A stretch of 64,000 nucleotides of DNA from CAWJPW01 sp963844845 (GTDB taxonomy: Bacteria; Acidobacteriota; Thermoanaerobaculia; Thermoanaerobaculales; Sulfomarinibacteraceae). The translations under genes and the position numbers were made by a program. The stretch's first letter is position 1, and each line of letters starts with the position of its first letter. The notes beneath the pieces are model-generated. The model searched no databases, had not been told where the DNA came from, and saw nothing but the letters and a program-made list of their open reading frames with translations. Below, in pieces: positions 50,605 through 59,451 of the stretch. The stretch lies in contig CAWJPW010000011.1 in assembly GCA_963844845.1 (NCBI GenBank), positions 744,001 to 808,000 of the forward strand. Reading direction: 5' to 3'.

Positions 50605-51452
50605 CGTCGCTGCGGCGCCTCGCTCTGGAGACCTCGTGGGGAGACGTCGCTCTGGTGGGCGGCTCCCGTGCCGGCGAGGGAACCCTCGTCCTGCTTCCGC
50701 AGCTGCGCTTAGCGCTCGACCCGGGGCGCCCGCACCGCGCCCTGCCGCCCATGACGACAGCCCTGGTGAGCCATGGTCACGTCGATCACCTCGGCGGGCT
50801 CGCCTACTGGGCCAGCCAGCGCTTTCTAAACTCCATGGGGGTGGGCACGGTGCTGGCGCCGTTGGCCATCGCCGAGGGGCTGACGCGCCTTCTCGAGCTG
50901 TACGCCACCCTTGAAGGCGGCCGACCCTATGCGGTGGACGTGGTCCCGCTGGAAGGCGGCAGCCGCTACCAGCTGCGGCCCGACATGGACCTGGAGCTCT
51001 TCGCCACAGACCACTGGGTGCCGACCCTCGGAACGCGGCTGCTGTGGCGCAAGCGTCACCTCCGCCCCGCCCTCGCCGGCCGGCCGCAGGCAGAGATCGC
51101 GCAACGCGCGCGGGCCGGCGAGGAGGTCACCGAGGAGGTGGAGATCCCCGTGCTCGCCTACTGTGCCGACACCGGTCCTGGCATCTTCACCACTCATCCC
51201 GAAGCGCTTGTTGCCGAGATCGTTCTCCTGGAGTGCTCGTTCTTCCGTCCCGGCGACCGCGATCGGGCCCGTGAGTTCGGTCACCTGCACGTCGACGACC
51301 TGTTCGCCGCAGCCGACCGTCTCAGCTGCCGCCACCTGGTGCTCCTCCACGCCTCGCGGCGCCACCGCCTGCGTGAGGTGGAGTCGTTCGTCGCGGAGCT
51401 CCGCGACCGCCTGCCGATGCCTGTGCAGCACCTGATGGTCGACTGGGACTGA
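50601..51452 (+). CDS. Metallo-beta-lactamase-fold hydrolase (RNase Z-like)
   Basis: A 283-residue cytosolic hydrolase with the zinc motif SHGHVDHLGG (HxHxDH). Further metal ligands are likely at ATDHWVPTLG, CADTGPG and the HLHVDD/LLHASRRH end. The overall order resembles RNase Z or related phosphodiesterases, but the exosite of true tRNase Z is not obvious. It starts inside the end of the first kinase gene with a GTGA overlap, so it is probably made together with that kinase. The substrate is unknown. Confidence 0.8.
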   Translation: MTSLRRLALETSWGDVALVGGSRAGEGTLVLLPQLRLALDPGRPHRALPPMTTALVSHGHVDHLGGLAYWASQRFLNSMGVGTVLAPLAIAEGLTRLLELYATLEGGRPYAVDVVPLEGGSRYQLRPDMDLELFATDHWVPTLGTRLLWRKRHLRPALAGRPQAEIAQRARAGEEVTEEVEIPVLAYCADTGPGIFTTHPEALVAEIVLLECSFFRPGDRDRAREFGHLHVDDLFAAADRLSCRHLVLLHASRRHRLREVESFVAELRDRLPMPVQHLMVDWD

Positions 51453-51474
51453 TGGGCGGCCGGGACTGAGGGGC

Positions 51475-51480
51475 TAGAAT
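51475..51480 (+). promoter_or_regulatory. TAGAAT -10 box seven nt before the second kinase start
   Basis: TAGAAT, GCCTACG, then ATG at 51488. This is the same seven-base spacing as at the first kinase. The last two bases of the box begin an alternative in-frame ATG at 51479. There is no Shine-Dalgarno and no clear -35. Confidence 0.5.
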
Positions 51481-51487
51481 GCCTACG

Positions 51488-54049
51488 ATGGAACCCCAGC
51501 GCATCGGACCTTACCGCATTGAAGGGCACCTCGGTTCCGGCGGGATGGGAGCGGTGTACAAGGCATGGGACGACCGACTGCAGCGCTGGGTGGCCCTCAA
51601 GTCGCTCCACCCCGACAGGGAGATCTCGCCGGAGCGCCGGGAACGGCTGCAACGGGAGGCACGGGCGGCGGGCGGGCTCAACCACCCCGCCATCGCCCAG
51701 GTGTTCGACATCGTCAACGATGGTTCGATGGACTGGATCGTCATGGAGTACCTGGAGGGGCGCTCCCTGGCCGTGACTCTGCTGGACGGACCGCTGGCCC
51801 CGGATTACGCCGTCGATCTGGCCCGACAGATCGCCGAAGGTCTGGCTGCGGCGCACGAGGCGGGGATCGTCCACCGGGACCTCAAGGCCGAGAACGTTAT
51901 GGTCACCCGGGGCGGGCGCATCAAGGTCCTGGATTTCGGTCTGGCCAAGCGCGTGGACACGGCACGGGAGGAGGATAGCCTCACGCAGGACGGCGTGGTC
52001 ATGGGCACGAGCCGCGCCATGTCGCCCGAGCAGGCCCAGGGCCACGAGGTGGACGGCCGCTCCGACCTCTTCTCTCTGGGCTCGCTCCTGTACGAGATGG
52101 TGACCGGGCGGCACCCTTTTCAGGGGTCGGGGCCGCTGGACACCATGCAGCGCGTCGTGCGTCACCGCCCCCTACCCGCCAACCGGGTCAATCGCGCGGT
52201 GCCCGGGCCCCTGGCGCTGCTCATCGAGCAGCTGCTCGAGAAGGAAGCCCCAAGCCGACCCCAGAGCGCCCTCGAGGTGGCGGTGGCGCTCGCCGCTCTG
52301 GGTGAGCTGTGGCAGACCGGGACATCGGATCGGTCCAGCCTGTCGCGCATCACGGCAGCGGCCCGCCGGCGCCGCCTTCTCCGCTGGCGGTGGCTGATCG
52401 GCGTTGCCGTGATCGCGGCCACCATCCTGGCCGTGGTCGGGGCCGTGCGCTGGGCGCACCGCCCGCCACCCACCCTCTACGTCGCGATTCTCCAGCCCGA
52501 GCTCGTCAGCGCCAACTCGCCCCCCACCGCCGACCTGGTCCGACGCGCGGTGCGCACCGCTCTGCTCAACGGCGCCAGCGCCCTGGCCGGCACGGTGGTC
52601 GTCGATCCCAGAGCGGTGGATCGCGTGACCGGCGGCGCCGAGACGGTCGCCCGCGCGGTTGCCGCCGAGGAGGTCATCGCCGCCACGGTGGCGCCACTGG
52701 AGGCGACCTTCCGGATCACCCTGCGCCGCCTGCGTGGCAGCGACGGAGCGCTGCTCTGGACCGACGAGTTCGCCGTTCCCAGCCGCGGTGACCCCTACCT
52801 CCTGATCGCCGAGGCGGTGACCAATCACCTGCGGAGCGCTTACCCGAAGCGCCCGCTTCGGCAGGGAGCGCGGCCGCTGTCGGCCAGCGCCGATGAGATG
52901 GCCGAGTACCTCCGGCTCTCCGCCGCCATTGACAACCCCACCCCAGCGCTGAGCGGCGTCGAGGTTCTCGACCGATTGACCGCTTTGCGCCAACGAGCTC
53001 CCCGCTTCGTCGAAGCGGCGACCCTCGAAGCCAATCAGGCGCGGTTCCTGTACGAGGCCGAGAAGGACCGCCGCTTCCTCGAACGCGCCCGGGCAGCGGT
53101 CCGCCACGCCCAGGAGGTGGCACCCGACGACCCGCGCACCATCGACGCCCTCTTCGACGTCGAGCTGGCGGCCGGCGACCTCGAGAGTGCCCGCGCAGCG
53201 GTGGAGCACCTCGCAGCGGTGCGACCCGAGGACCCCGACATTCTCGAGGACCGCGCGAAGCTGGCAATGCGCACGGGGCATCCCGAGGAGGCACTGGCGA
53301 GCTTCCACGACCTAGTGGAGATCCTGCCCTCGTGGCTCAACCTCTGGAGCCTTGGCAACGCCGAGCTCAACGCGGGCCACATCGCCGACGCTCGTCGCGA
53401 TCTCGAGCGCGGTCTCGAGGCTGCGCCCGGCAACTCCTATCTGACGGGCAAGCTCGCCCAGCTCGAGCTGACCGCCGGTGATCCCGCACGTGCGGTCGGG
53501 CTCTACCGACACCTCGTCGAGTCCAACCCGCGCTCGGTGCCCTGGCTCGCGAACCTCGGGACCGCGGAGCTTCTCGCCGGCCGCTACCAAGACGCGACAA
53601 CCCACTTCCGCCAGGTCCTCGAGCTCGTGCCGGGTTACGCCCCGGCCATGCTGGGCCTCGGGGATGCCCTCACCCTGGCAGGTGACAGCGCCGCGGGGAC
53701 GCGTCTTTACAGCCAGCTCCTCAGGGCCACCGACGCGGCCTCGGCCGACCCCGAGATCGTCGGTTCCCGGGCCCAGGCGCTGGCCCATCTCGGGCGCAAT
53801 CAAGAGGCAGTGGCCGCGGCCCAGGAGGAGATACGCCGCGTGCCGGACGACCCATTTGCCGCGTTCTCGGCGGCGCTCGTGTACGCCGTGGTGGGCGAAC
53901 GGAACTCGTGCGTCGGCCAGGCACGCCGTGCACTCCAGCTGGGCCTCAACCCGCGGTGGCTCGACCTCCCGTGGTTCGACTCCCTGCGGGCCGCAATCGG
54001 CGCAGCGCCTCCGCCCCCGGGGTCGACATCGGACGTGTCCTCGTCCTGA
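51488..54049 (+). CDS. Ser/Thr protein kinase with TolB-N-like and TPR domains
   Basis: A Hanks-type kinase of 853 residues. The kinase domain spans about 5-265: LGSGGMGAVYKAWD, Lys in VALKSLHPD, HRDLKAENVM, LDFGLAKRVD. The activation-segment end reads GTSRAMSPEQ, with Arg-Ala where Tyr or Pro is common. A transmembrane helix follows (about 300-320, WLIGVAVIAATILAVVGAVR). Then comes a domain like the N-terminal part of TolB/FlgO (about 325-450) and about ten TPRs up to the C-terminus. Start ATG 51488 is preferred over 51479 because it fits the box spacing; the protein differs by only three residues. It follows the MBL-fold gene by 35 nt. Confidence 0.9.
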   Translation: MEPQRIGPYRIEGHLGSGGMGAVYKAWDDRLQRWVALKSLHPDREISPERRERLQREARAAGGLNHPAIAQVFDIVNDGSMDWIVMEYLEGRSLAVTLLDGPLAPDYAVDLARQIAEGLAAAHEAGIVHRDLKAENVMVTRGGRIKVLDFGLAKRVDTAREEDSLTQDGVVMGTSRAMSPEQAQGHEVDGRSDLFSLGSLLYEMVTGRHPFQGSGPLDTMQRVVRHRPLPANRVNRAVPGPLALLIEQLLEKEAPSRPQSALEVAVALAALGELWQTGTSDRSSLSRITAAARRRRLLRWRWLIGVAVIAATILAVVGAVRWAHRPPPTLYVAILQPELVSANSPPTADLVRRAVRTALLNGASALAGTVVVDPRAVDRVTGGAETVARAVAAEEVIAATVAPLEATFRITLRRLRGSDGALLWTDEFAVPSRGDPYLLIAEAVTNHLRSAYPKRPLRQGARPLSASADEMAEYLRLSAAIDNPTPALSGVEVLDRLTALRQRAPRFVEAATLEANQARFLYEAEKDRRFLERARAAVRHAQEVAPDDPRTIDALFDVELAAGDLESARAAVEHLAAVRPEDPDILEDRAKLAMRTGHPEEALASFHDLVEILPSWLNLWSLGNAELNAGHIADARRDLERGLEAAPGNSYLTGKLAQLELTAGDPARAVGLYRHLVESNPRSVPWLANLGTAELLAGRYQDATTHFRQVLELVPGYAPAMLGLGDALTLAGDSAAGTRLYSQLLRATDAASADPEIVGSRAQALAHLGRNQEAVAAAQEEIRRVPDDPFAAFSAALVYAVVGERNSCVGQARRALQLGLNPRWLDLPWFDSLRAAIGAAPPPPGSTSDVSSS

Positions 54050-54067
54050 ACGGGCGCCCAGAAGCTC

Positions 54068-54409
54068 CTACGGTTGAGGCTCGTTGACGATCATCGGGTC
54101 GAGGTCGGCGACCACCTCATCGGCGGCGTCGAGGAACACGATCGTGTACTTGTAGGATCCTCGTTTGGCCTTGTTGCCGTTGCCCAGGAGGACGATCTTG
54201 CCGTTGTGCAGGGAGGCACCAAAATCGCGGAAGGGCGCCTCGACCTCCCACTGGAGCTCGACCCGTTCGGCGTTGTCCGGGAAGGTCTGCACGACCCAGC
54301 GCACCGAGTCGGCAGCGGAAGGGTGGTCATAGTAGACCGTCGTCTGCAGTGGATCACAAGTCACCTTGTCGCCAACATAGTCGATCACCACGTCCGTGAA
54401 CTTGGCCAT
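54068..54409 (-). CDS. Small protein of unknown function
   Basis: I do not recognise this 113-residue protein. It is acidic, has no signal peptide or membrane helix, and reads like a single small beta-sandwich domain (FTDVVIDYVGDKVTCDPLQT, RVELQWEVEAPFRDFGASLH, KYTIVFLDAADEVVADLDPM). The ATG at 54409 follows GAGGGAGG and is clearly better than the longer start at 54469. It converges on the second kinase gene (18 nt apart) and is preceded by an unusually AT-rich promoter region. Confidence 0.75.
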   Translation of the reverse strand: MAKFTDVVIDYVGDKVTCDPLQTTVYYDHPSAADSVRWVVQTFPDNAERVELQWEVEAPFRDFGASLHNGKIVLLGNGNKAKRGSYKYTIVFLDAADEVVADLDPMIVNEPQP

Positions 54410-54424
54410 TACAGTTCCTCCCTC

Positions 54425-54505
54425 ATCCTGTTGAGCCGGGTTGTCATGCTGCTCGCATATCGACCACAAAGAACTTATAATGAGGCACTTAAATGAATAG
54501 TATCA
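54425..54505 (-). promoter_or_regulatory. AT-rich promoter region of the small-protein gene
   Basis: A locally AT-rich segment upstream of 54409. On the minus strand it contains TATTCATTTAAG followed by CATTATAAG, a plausible -10 (TATAAG or TTATAA). The spacing to a -35 is not clear. A long leader of about 65 nt would follow. The rest of the 54410-54644 gap shows no gene. Confidence 0.3.
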
Positions 54506-54644
54506 CGATCCTCCAAGAGCGCACGAAACCCTGAGATCATGCCGGCAGCGGCGATCGGCGTTCCGGTGCAAGAACCGCCAGGCACGCGAATCTCGCGCAC
54601 CGGCGCCCTGACGTCCACCGCTGGAGTGGGTGGGAGGATGGAGC

Positions 54645-57317
54645 CTACTCTTTACCCTCGAGCCCTTCACCGGAGGGGTGAGCCGGGGTCGTCGTCACCT
54701 CGTCACCGTCCTGCGGCAGGCTTCCCGCCACCGCAACCACCAGACGCTCCGGGTGCAGGTGTCGCCGTACCGCCGCCACCGCCTCGTCAACCGTGACGGC
54801 GAGGAGCCGCTCAGGGTACTCGTCGAGGAAGGCCACCGGCAGACCCGCGCTGAGCGCGCCCACCAGCTCCCGCGCCACTCCGGCGTTGGTGGCGAGGCCG
54901 ACGCGATAAGCACCCGACTGCGCCAGCCGCTCCTCGTTGAGCTCCTCCTCGCTCGGCCCCGCGACCACGTAGTCCCCGATCACTCGCCGGCACAGTGCGA
55001 TCGCCCGCTCGAGGTTGACGCCGGCCACTCCCAGGGCCGTGGCCCACGGGCCCGGCACCTGCAGAGTGCCGAAGAAACGGCAGAAGATGCCGTAGGTGAG
55101 CCCCGCGGTGTCGCGCACCTCGACACCCAGGCGAGAGGTGAGAGTGGATTGGCCGAGGCAGGAGTTGGCGAGCACGGCCGCCGCCCAGTCAGGATCGCTG
55201 CGCCGTAGGGTGGCGGCGTGGCCGAGGACGACGTCGAGGTTGGGCCGGTCGGGGATGTCGACCCGCTCGTCAGCCGGCACCGCCGGAGCCGGGTCCGGCA
55301 CCACCGGCGGCCGTGTCATTCCGCCCTCCCATTCATCGAGCAGACCGGAGATGAGATCCGCAGTACTCTCCGCCTCGACGTCGCCGACAACCGCCAGCAG
55401 CAGCGAGGCCGGGCCGTACGCACGCCGATGGAAGGCCTCCAGCTGGCCCCGCTCGAGGCTGCGCAGCTCTGCCTCGCGGGCGCCCACCTCACGCCGATAG
55501 TGCGGATGGGCGGAGGGGTAGAGGTGACGGGTCAGGCTTCCGAGGGCCCTCGCAAAGGTATCCTCACGCTCCTGGGCCAGCTCGCCCAGCAGGTGCTCCC
55601 GCACCCGCTCCAGCTGGTCGGCTGGAAACGTCGGCCAGCGCAGCAGCTCGACCAGCATCTGGGCGAGCCGGGGCAGCTCACTTGCCAGGCCCTGCCCGGC
55701 GAAGGTCACGAGGCTCGGCGCACCCGACGATGTCTCCACCCCGAGCTCGAGACCATGATCCTCGAGCTCCCGGGCCAGCTCCAGACGGTCGTGGCGGACA
55801 GTGCCGCGCTCCAGCATGAGGGCGGTAACCGCCGGCACTGCTCGCTCTTCGACACCGGCAAACGCCCGACCCGCCAAGAGTGAGCCGGCGACGGTGACGG
55901 TGGGCGCGTGCGGGTTGGCGAGCACGGCGAGCCGAGCGCCCCCAGGCAGGTCGCGCAGGGCCACGCGCTCGGCAAAGGGCCGGCGCAGGAAGCAGGGCCG
56001 GGGCTGGGGAGCCTCCGCGACGACTCCCCCATGGCCGTTGCCCTCGGCCACGAAACGGCCCACCGTGAGGTTCAGGTCGCCCAGGTGAGTGGCGGCGACC
56101 CGGCTGACGTCGGCGGCAGTCACCGCCTCCACCAGCTCCATCTCACGCAGGAAGAGGCGCCAGTCACCGGCCGCGACCGCCTCCGACAGGCCCGCCACGA
56201 TGCGGGAGGGGGACTCCCGGTGGAAGGCAAGGTCGGTACGCACCTGGACCTTCGCGCGGGCGAGCTCGTCAGGAGCGGGCGGCGCCGAGCGCAACGAGCG
56301 CACCTCGTCGCGGATGACCTCCTCCACCTCGACATGGCCGACCCCGGGCGCCAAGGTGGCGTAGACCTGGAGCAGGCCCGGGTCGTGGAGCTGCCAGGCG
56401 AACGCGTGCACTCCCAGGCAGCGGTTTGTCTCCACCAGCTTCTGGTAGAGGCGGGATGTCACACCCTCCGAGAGCACCTGTGCCAACACCGAGAGGGCGG
56501 GCTGGTCGGCGTGGAGCGCGGCGGGCGTGTGCCATGACAGGGCCAGCCAACCCAGCTCGCCCGCCCTGTGGACGGCAAACCGGCGCTCGCCCCGCTGCCC
56601 GCCCTCGCGGGTGACCTCGTGAGCAATCGGCTCCGGCGCCGGTGGGATCGCTCCGAAGTGGCGCTCGACCTCGGCCAGCGCAGCCTCCTCGGCCACGTCC
56701 CCGGCCACCACCACCACCGCGTTGTCCGGGTGGTAGTAGTGATCGTAGTAGCGTCGCAGCTCTGCTGCGCTGACCGTCTCCACATCCCAACGCCAGCCGA
56801 TGGTGGGGTGGTGGTAGGGGTGTTCGAGGAAGGCGTGGGCGAATGAGGCATGCATGAGGAGGTCGAACGGCTCATTTTCGCCGCGCTCCATCTCGTTGAG
56901 GACCACCGTGCGCTCGGTGGCGAGATCCTGGTCGCGGATGCGGGCGTTGCGCATCCGGTCGGCCTCCAGCTCGGCGGCCAGGGGAAGGTGCTCCACCGGG
57001 AGAGTCTCGAAGTAGTTGGTACGGTCGAGCCACGTGGTGGCGTTGAAGGCGGCGCCGACCCGCTGCAGCACCCTCGCCGCCTCGGTGCCCTTCTCGCGGC
57101 AGAAGCGCTCCGTACCCTTGAACATCAGGTGCTCGAGCAGGTGGGTGGCGCCGGTATGCCCGCTGCTCTCCGACCGCGATCCCACCCGGTAGACCACGCA
57201 GAAGCTCGCTACCGGGGCCACCGGAGTGGGGCAGGTGAGCACCACCAGGCGGTTGTCCCGGTGCCGCCAGCTGCGAACCGTGTCCAGTCTGTCCTCGAGC
57301 TCGAAACCGTGCGCCAT
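54645..57317 (-). CDS. M16 family zinc metallopeptidase, two-repeat form
   Basis: A protease of 890 residues made of two pitrilysin-like halves, an arrangement typical of M16 peptidases. The active N-terminal half has the inverted zinc motif HLLEH in GATHLLEHLMFKG and the downstream Glu in ERTVVLNEMERGENEPF. The second half (about 445-880) lacks the HxxEH and is probably structural (LATLEP-type, SCLGQSTLTSRLGVEVRDTA). No signal peptide is seen, so it may act in the cytosol. The ATG at 57317 follows GGAGG. The longer frame to 57644 overlaps pepF and is rejected. A TACAAT box lies 43 nt upstream. Confidence 0.9.
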   Translation of the reverse strand: MAHGFELEDRLDTVRSWRHRDNRLVVLTCPTPVAPVASFCVVYRVGSRSESSGHTGATHLLEHLMFKGTERFCREKGTEAARVLQRVGAAFNATTWLDRTNYFETLPVEHLPLAAELEADRMRNARIRDQDLATERTVVLNEMERGENEPFDLLMHASFAHAFLEHPYHHPTIGWRWDVETVSAAELRRYYDHYYHPDNAVVVVAGDVAEEAALAEVERHFGAIPPAPEPIAHEVTREGGQRGERRFAVHRAGELGWLALSWHTPAALHADQPALSVLAQVLSEGVTSRLYQKLVETNRCLGVHAFAWQLHDPGLLQVYATLAPGVGHVEVEEVIRDEVRSLRSAPPAPDELARAKVQVRTDLAFHRESPSRIVAGLSEAVAAGDWRLFLREMELVEAVTAADVSRVAATHLGDLNLTVGRFVAEGNGHGGVVAEAPQPRPCFLRRPFAERVALRDLPGGARLAVLANPHAPTVTVAGSLLAGRAFAGVEERAVPAVTALMLERGTVRHDRLELARELEDHGLELGVETSSGAPSLVTFAGQGLASELPRLAQMLVELLRWPTFPADQLERVREHLLGELAQEREDTFARALGSLTRHLYPSAHPHYRREVGAREAELRSLERGQLEAFHRRAYGPASLLLAVVGDVEAESTADLISGLLDEWEGGMTRPPVVPDPAPAVPADERVDIPDRPNLDVVLGHAATLRRSDPDWAAAVLANSCLGQSTLTSRLGVEVRDTAGLTYGIFCRFFGTLQVPGPWATALGVAGVNLERAIALCRRVIGDYVVAGPSEEELNEERLAQSGAYRVGLATNAGVARELVGALSAGLPVAFLDEYPERLLAVTVDEAVAAVRRHLHPERLVVAVAGSLPQDGDEVTTTPAHPSGEGLEGKE

Positions 57318-57359
57318 CGATCCTCCAGCGGTGCCTCTCACCCGAGGCGAATGCGCGCC

Positions 57360-57365
57360 ATTGTA
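57360..57365 (-). promoter_or_regulatory. Candidate -10 box (TACAAT) for the M16 peptidase gene
   Basis: TACAAT on the minus strand lies 42 nt before the M16 ATG, which has its own Shine-Dalgarno. It is divergent from a TACGAT box of pepF at 57449-57454. No -35 is convincing. Confidence 0.35.
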
Positions 57366-57448
57366 CCTGCTCCTCGAGACCGAGCCCCGATTGCGGGAGG
57401 GCTCCGAATCTCCCCCCCTCCGGCGTGCACCTCTCGGTGCGGACGGGT

Positions 57449-57454
57449 TACGAT
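57449..57454 (+). promoter_or_regulatory. Candidate -10 box (TACGAT) for pepF
   Basis: TACGAT lies 36 nt before the pepF ATG, with GGGAGG between. Support is weak, because it rests on position and similarity to the other TANNNT boxes. Confidence 0.25.
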
Positions 57455-57490
57455 GTCCTGCCCACAACGGGCGCACCTTCGGGAGGAACC

Positions 57491-59386
57491 ATGATGAGGA
57501 AATGCTGCATCGTCTCGATCGGGTTGCTGGTGGCGTTTGGCGTGGCGACAATCGCCGCCGCGGGAGGAGAGACCGTGCCCCAAGACGACACCGCATACCG
57601 CTGGAACCTGACTGACCTCTACCCCTCGTACGAGGCCTGGGCAAGCGCGACGAAGACCGTGGGCGCCAGTCTGGACCGTATCGAAGCGTACCAGGGCCAC
57701 CTCGGCGACAGCGCCGCCATGCTCAAGGAGTGCATGGACACCGTCTTCGGTGTGTCGCTCAAGCTGCGCCGGGTGATGGCCTACGCCTCGATGCTGTCGG
57801 ACGAGAACACCCGCGAGTCCCGCCCCCTGGAGATGAGGCAGGAGGCGGGCATGATCGCCACCAAGGTGGCGCAGGCCACCAGCTTCCTCGAGCCCGAGAT
57901 CCTCGCCGTTGGGCGCGAACGGATCGAGGGTTTCCTGACCCAGGAGCCGGGACTCGACGAGTACCGCCACTACCTGGAAGACGTGCTGCGCAGGGCCCCG
58001 CACACTCTGGGCACTGAGGCCGAGGGCGTGGTCGCCGCCGCCGGCCTGGTCTCGGACACCGCCGCCACGACCTATGGAATTCTCGCAAACGCGGACATTC
58101 CGTGGCCGACCATCCGTCTGGCCGACGGCACCGAGGCACGCCTCGACCAGTCGGGCTATACGAAGTACCGCTCGGTGGCCGACCGCGCCGACCGCAAGCG
58201 CGTCTTCGACACCTTCTTCGGCACCTGGCACGACTACCAGCGCACCTGCGGGGTCACGCTCTACTCTCAGCTCAAGCGCGACCTCTTCTACGCCCAGGTG
58301 CATAAGTACCCCACCGCACTGGCCGACGCCCTGGACGGCGACAACGTGCCCGAGGCGGTCTACCACACGCTCATCAAGGCCACGAACGACAACCTCCCGA
58401 CCCTCCAGCGCTACCTCCGCCTGCGCGGGCGCATGCTGGGCATCGACGACCTGCGCTACTACGACATCTACCCGCCGCTGGTGAGCTCGGACCTGAAGTT
58501 CCCCATCGCCAAGGCCGAAGCGCTCACCCTCGAAGCGGTGGCGCCGCTGGGACCCAAGTACGTGGAGACGGTGAAGCGCGGCTTCTCCCAGCGCTGGATG
58601 GACGTCTACCCCCGACCCGGCAAGCGCTCGGGGGCGTACTCCTCGGGCTCGGTGTACGATGTCCACCCCTTCGTGCTGATGAACTTCAACGACGACTACG
58701 AGTCGGTGTCGACGCTCGCGCACGAGTGGGGTCACACCATGCACTCGTACCTTGCCAATGCCGCCCAGCCCTTCCCCACCGCCGACTACTCGATCTTCGT
58801 CGCCGAGGTGGCGTCGACCTTCAACGAGGCCCTACTCCTCGACCACATGCTCGACACCGCCAAGAACGACGACGAGCGGCTCTTCTACCTCGGCTCGGCG
58901 CTGGAGGGGCTGCGGGGGACCTTCTTCCGTCAGGCGATGTTCGCCGAGTTCGAGCTCGAGATCCACACGATGGTAGAGAAGGGCGAGGCGCTCTCGGGCG
59001 AGCGCCTGTCGCAGCTATATGGCGAGCTGCTGCGCCGCTACCACGGCCAGGACGCGGGCGTCATGAGTATCGACGACGCCTACACGGTGGAGTGGGCCTA
59101 CATCCCCCACTTCTATTACGACTACTACGTCTACCAGTACGCGACCTCCATCGCGGCGGCGTCGCTCTTCGCCCAGGAGGTGATGGACGGTGAGCCGGGT
59201 GCCGTGGACCGCTACCTGGGCGTGCTCAAGGCTGGGGGCTCGGAGTACCCCTACCAGCTGCTCAAGGAAGCCGGTGTCGACCTCGCCACCACCACGCCCT
59301 ACGACGCCCTCATCGCCCGCATGAACCGCATCATGGACGAGATCGAGACGATCCTCGACCGCCGGGCCCGTCCGGCGGCGAAGTAG
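57491..59386 (+). CDS. pepF: Exported M3 oligoendopeptidase F family peptidase
   Basis: Zinc peptidase that cleaves short peptides, 631 residues. The M3 zinc motif HEWGH lies in STLAHEWGHTMHSYL, with the third ligand in VASTFNEALLLDHML. YDVHPFVLMNFNDDYESV and EWAYIPHFYYDYYVYQYATS are typical of PepF. A signal peptide (CCIVSIGLLVAFGVATIAAAGG) indicates export, whereas classical PepF is cytosolic, so it may act in the periplasm on peptides from protein turnover. The ATG at 57491 follows GGGAGGAACC. Confidence 0.93.
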   Translation: MMRKCCIVSIGLLVAFGVATIAAAGGETVPQDDTAYRWNLTDLYPSYEAWASATKTVGASLDRIEAYQGHLGDSAAMLKECMDTVFGVSLKLRRVMAYASMLSDENTRESRPLEMRQEAGMIATKVAQATSFLEPEILAVGRERIEGFLTQEPGLDEYRHYLEDVLRRAPHTLGTEAEGVVAAAGLVSDTAATTYGILANADIPWPTIRLADGTEARLDQSGYTKYRSVADRADRKRVFDTFFGTWHDYQRTCGVTLYSQLKRDLFYAQVHKYPTALADALDGDNVPEAVYHTLIKATNDNLPTLQRYLRLRGRMLGIDDLRYYDIYPPLVSSDLKFPIAKAEALTLEAVAPLGPKYVETVKRGFSQRWMDVYPRPGKRSGAYSSGSVYDVHPFVLMNFNDDYESVSTLAHEWGHTMHSYLANAAQPFPTADYSIFVAEVASTFNEALLLDHMLDTAKNDDERLFYLGSALEGLRGTFFRQAMFAEFELEIHTMVEKGEALSGERLSQLYGELLRRYHGQDAGVMSIDDAYTVEWAYIPHFYYDYYVYQYATSIAAASLFAQEVMDGEPGAVDRYLGVLKAGGSEYPYQLLKEAGVDLATTTPYDALIARMNRIMDEIETILDRRARPAAK

Positions 59387-59402
59387 GCAGCGCCAACGAC
59401 GA

Positions 59403-59426
59403 ACGGACCCCGGCAGGGGGGTCCGT
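59403..59426. terminator. Bidirectional terminator between pepF and the next gene
   Basis: A 9-bp stem ACGGACCCC (59403-59411) pairs with GGGGTCCGT (59418-59426) in the convergent gap. It has no T-run on either strand, so efficiency is uncertain. Confidence 0.55.
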
Positions 59427-59451
59427 CACCTGCACGGCAGCACCGACGGCG

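Noticed and set aside
54645..57644. Use of the 5' extended start (57644) for the M16 peptidase
   Set aside because: The extra 109 residues are Arg/Ser/Pro-rich, cover the start of pepF on the other strand and precede a good ribosome site at the inner ATG.
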